Source: Pararhizobium sp. | GTDB lineage: Bacteria > Pseudomonadota > Alphaproteobacteria > Rhizobiales > Rhizobiaceae | Direction of reading: 5' to 3' | Assembly: GCA_030655075.1 (NCBI GenBank) | Contig: JAURWE010000024.1 | Coordinates: forward strand, 620,001 to 684,000 | DNA: 64,000 bases | Shown: positions 62,074 to 64,000 of the stretch, piece after piece | How positions within the stretch are numbered: the first letter of the stretch is position 1 | Layout: every line of letters begins with the position of its first letter | Position numbers and translations under genes: made by a program | Notes under the pieces: model-generated | Told to the model about the DNA's origin: nothing | What the model saw: only the letters and a program-made list of their open reading frames with translations | Database searches by the model: none

Positions 62074-64000
62074 ATGATGAACCAGATCTCCACTGCAGAT
62101 TTACCAGCACCTGCCCCTCGCGTATCCGATCCTCACGTCCTGGCTCAGGAAATCATCGAACGGTTGACCTACCGGATCGGCAAGGACGCTCGCGTCGCAA
62201 AACCGCATGATTGGTTGACCGCGAGCATTCTCGTCGTTCGTGACCGTATTATCGACCGCTGGATGGAATCCACCCGCGAGACGTACCGCACCAACGCCAA
62301 GCGGGTCTATTATCTGTCGCTGGAGTTTCTGATCGGCCGGCTGACCCGCGATGCCGTCACCAACATCGGACTGATGGACGAACTGCGCCAGGCGCTGGCC
62401 TCGCTCGGTGTCGAGCTTGACATGATCGTCGGTCTGGAGCCCGATGCAGCGCTCGGGAATGGTGGTCTCGGCCGCCTTGCTGCCTGTTTCATGGAATCCA
62501 TGGCCAGCGTCGACGTTCCCGCCTATGGCTACGGTATCCGTTATGTCCACGGCCTGTTCCGCCAGCAGATGGCCGATGGCTGGCAGGTCGAACTGCCAGA
62601 AACATGGCTGGCGCACGGTAACCCCTGGGAATTCGAACGCCGCGAAAGCTCCTACGAAATTGGCTTCGGCGGTGTCGTGGAAACCTCACAGGTCACGGAA
62701 GACACCCAGCGCTACGCCTGGAAACCCGCCGAACGCGTGATCGCCACGGCCTATGACACGCCGGTCGTCGGTTGGCGCGGCAAGCGCGTCAACACGCTGC
62801 GCCTGTGGACGGCACAGCCGATCGACCCGATCCTGCTCGACGCCTTTAACGCCGGCGACCATATCGGGGCGCTTCGCGAGAGCAACAAGGCAGAAAGCCT
62901 CGCCCGGGTTCTCTATCCGGCCGATGCGACGCCGGCGGGTCAGGAACTGCGCCTGCGCCAGGAGTTCTTCTTCTCCTCGGCCTCGCTTCAGGACATCCTG
63001 CGCCGCCACCTGCAGCAGTATCCGGACTTCACCTCGCTGCCGGACAAGGTCTCGATCCAGCTGAACGATACGCACCCGGCCGTATCGGTTGCCGAACTCG
63101 TCCGCCTGCTCTGCGATGTCCATGGCCTCGATTTCGATGTGTCCTGGGATATCGCCCGCAAGACATTTTCCTACACAAACCACACGCTTCTACCGGAAGC
63201 ACTAGAAACATGGCCGGTGCCGCTGTTCGAGCGACTGCTGCCGCGCCACATGCAGATTGTCTACGCAATCAATGCGAAGATCCTCATCGAGGCCCGCAAG
63301 CAGAAGGTCCACACCGATCAGGAAGTCCGCAATATTTCCCTGATCGACGAAAGCGGCGATCGCCGCGTGCGCATGGGCAACCTCGCCTTTGTCGGTTCGC
63401 ACTCGATCAACGGCGTCTCGGCGCTGCACACCGAGCTGATGAAGCAGACCGTCTTTGCCGATCTGCATCGCCTCTACCCGACCCGCATCAACAACAAGAC
63501 CAACGGCATCACCCCGCGCCGCTGGCTGATGCAGTGCAATCCGGACCTGTTCAACCTCATTCGCGGTGCGATCGGCGACGAGTTCATGGACAATGCCGAA
63601 GCGCTGCAGGCCTTGGACGGCTTTGCCGACAATGCCGACTTCCGCGAGAAGTTTGCGGCGGTAAAGCGTTCCAACAAGGCGAAGCTGGCCAATCTCATCC
63701 AGAGCCGGATGGGCATCCGCATCGATCCCTCTGCCATGTTCGACATTCAGATCAAGCGTATTCACGAATACAAGCGCCAGCTTCTCAACATCATCGAAGC
63801 CGTCGCACTTTATGACCAGATCCGCTCGCATCCGGAACTCGACTGGGTTCCGCGGGTCAAGATCTTCGCTGGCAAGGCGGCGCCGAGCTATCACAACGCC
63901 AAGCTGATCATCAAGCTGGCCAACGATGTCGCCCGCGTCATCAACAACGATCCGGCCGTGCGCGGCCTGCTCAAGGTCGTCTTCATTCCGAACTACAACG
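62074..64000 (+). CDS. glgP: Glycogen phosphorylase (3' end cut off)
   Basis: At least 642 residues, running off the window. MNQISTADLPAP leads into the GT35 family: RVYYLSLEFLIGRL, EPDAALGNGGLGRLAACFMESMA, YGIRYVHGLFRQQ, IQLNDTHPAV, VGSHSINGVSALHTELMK, NKTNGITPRRWL and MFDIQIKRIHEYKRQLLN. It releases glucose-1-phosphate from glycogen with PLP as cofactor; the PLP lysine lies beyond the window. ATG 62074 or 62077 is the start. A glg operon (glgB, glgC, glgA) often follows in rhizobia, outside this window. Confidence 0.95.
   Translation, partial: MMNQISTADLPAPAPRVSDPHVLAQEIIERLTYRIGKDARVAKPHDWLTASILVVRDRIIDRWMESTRETYRTNAKRVYYLSLEFLIGRLTRDAVTNIGLMDELRQALASLGVELDMIVGLEPDAALGNGGLGRLAACFMESMASVDVPAYGYGIRYVHGLFRQQMADGWQVELPETWLAHGNPWEFERRESSYEIGFGGVVETSQVTEDTQRYAWKPAERVIATAYDTPVVGWRGKRVNTLRLWTAQPIDPILLDAFNAGDHIGALRESNKAESLARVLYPADATPAGQELRLRQEFFFSSASLQDILRRHLQQYPDFTSLPDKVSIQLNDTHPAVSVAELVRLLCDVHGLDFDVSWDIARKTFSYTNHTLLPEALETWPVPLFERLLPRHMQIVYAINAKILIEARKQKVHTDQEVRNISLIDESGDRRVRMGNLAFVGSHSINGVSALHTELMKQTVFADLHRLYPTRINNKTNGITPRRWLMQCNPDLFNLIRGAIGDEFMDNAEALQALDGFADNADFREKFAAVKRSNKAKLANLIQSRMGIRIDPSAMFDIQIKRIHEYKRQLLNIIEAVALYDQIRSHPELDWVPRVKIFAGKAAPSYHNAKLIIKLANDVARVINNDPAVRGLLKVVFIPNYN

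Noticed and set aside
61803..62093. 96-codon leftward frame before glgP
   Set aside because: It runs into the VWA terminator stem and lacks a clear ribosome-binding site or family match, although a small real gene cannot be fully excluded.

Overview
The window is a chromosomal segment of an alphaproteobacterium of the order Hyphomicrobiales, most likely Rhizobiaceae (Rhizobium/Agrobacterium relatives). The evidence is the high-GC coding sequence plus lineage markers: an Omp10-like lipoprotein, homospermidine synthase, CpdR, a GapR (DUF2312) protein, YdcH/DUF465, DUF1036, DUF1244 and DUF6481 proteins, a suhB/alpha-r8-type small RNA and a ROSE-like RNA thermometer. Most of the window is dense core metabolism. 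There are no prophage genes, no CRISPR array and only one degraded insertion-sequence remnant.

Layout. 1-5.1 kb: truncated thiamine-phosphate-synthase-like gene, TauE/SafE permease, ArsR regulator, two divergent YdcH genes, purE-purK and rpmJ. 5.2-13.1 kb: TPR protein, alpha/beta hydrolase, pyruvate kinase with a DUF1036 gene, N-formylglutamate amidohydrolase with DUF1244, gapR, and a large DUF882/M15-like cell-wall protein. 13.2-22.2 kb: sigma-54 response regulator, M3 oligoendopeptidase, vapBC module 1, pabB-pabC, a YciI gene broken by an in-frame stop, DUF3445 and homospermidine synthase. 22.3-28.2 kb: Omp10-like lipoprotein, pentapeptide protein, 5'-nucleotidase with LysM, hemH, and an SPFH/NfeD pair.

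28.2-35.7 kb: a degraded IS110-family remnant abuts gltD, and vapBC module 2 lies between gltB and gltD in the same orientation, so accessory DNA has entered an otherwise conserved operon. 36-42.4 kb: threonine aldolase, hsp20 with a candidate RpoH promoter and thermosensor leader, a hydrolase, hisN followed by the suhB-type small RNA, a second N-formylglutamate amidohydrolase, cpdR, tRNA-Val(GAC) and DUF6481.

42.4-51.3 kb: a four-gene oligopeptide ABC transporter operon, a LacI regulator divergent from a PhyH-family dioxygenase, and a fatty-acid desaturase. 51.4-64 kb: ilvD; a compact three-gene cluster (transglutaminase-DUF2126, circularly permuted ATP-grasp with alpha-E, transglutaminase) that is the best candidate here for a widespread but functionally undefined peptide-ligase/peptidase system; a TadE/TadG-like von Willebrand protein; and the start of glgP, which runs off the right edge.

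Functional calls come from reading translated sequences and recognising family motifs. No database search was run. Start codons were chosen from ribosome-binding sites and family length, and several remain uncertain, as noted per entry.
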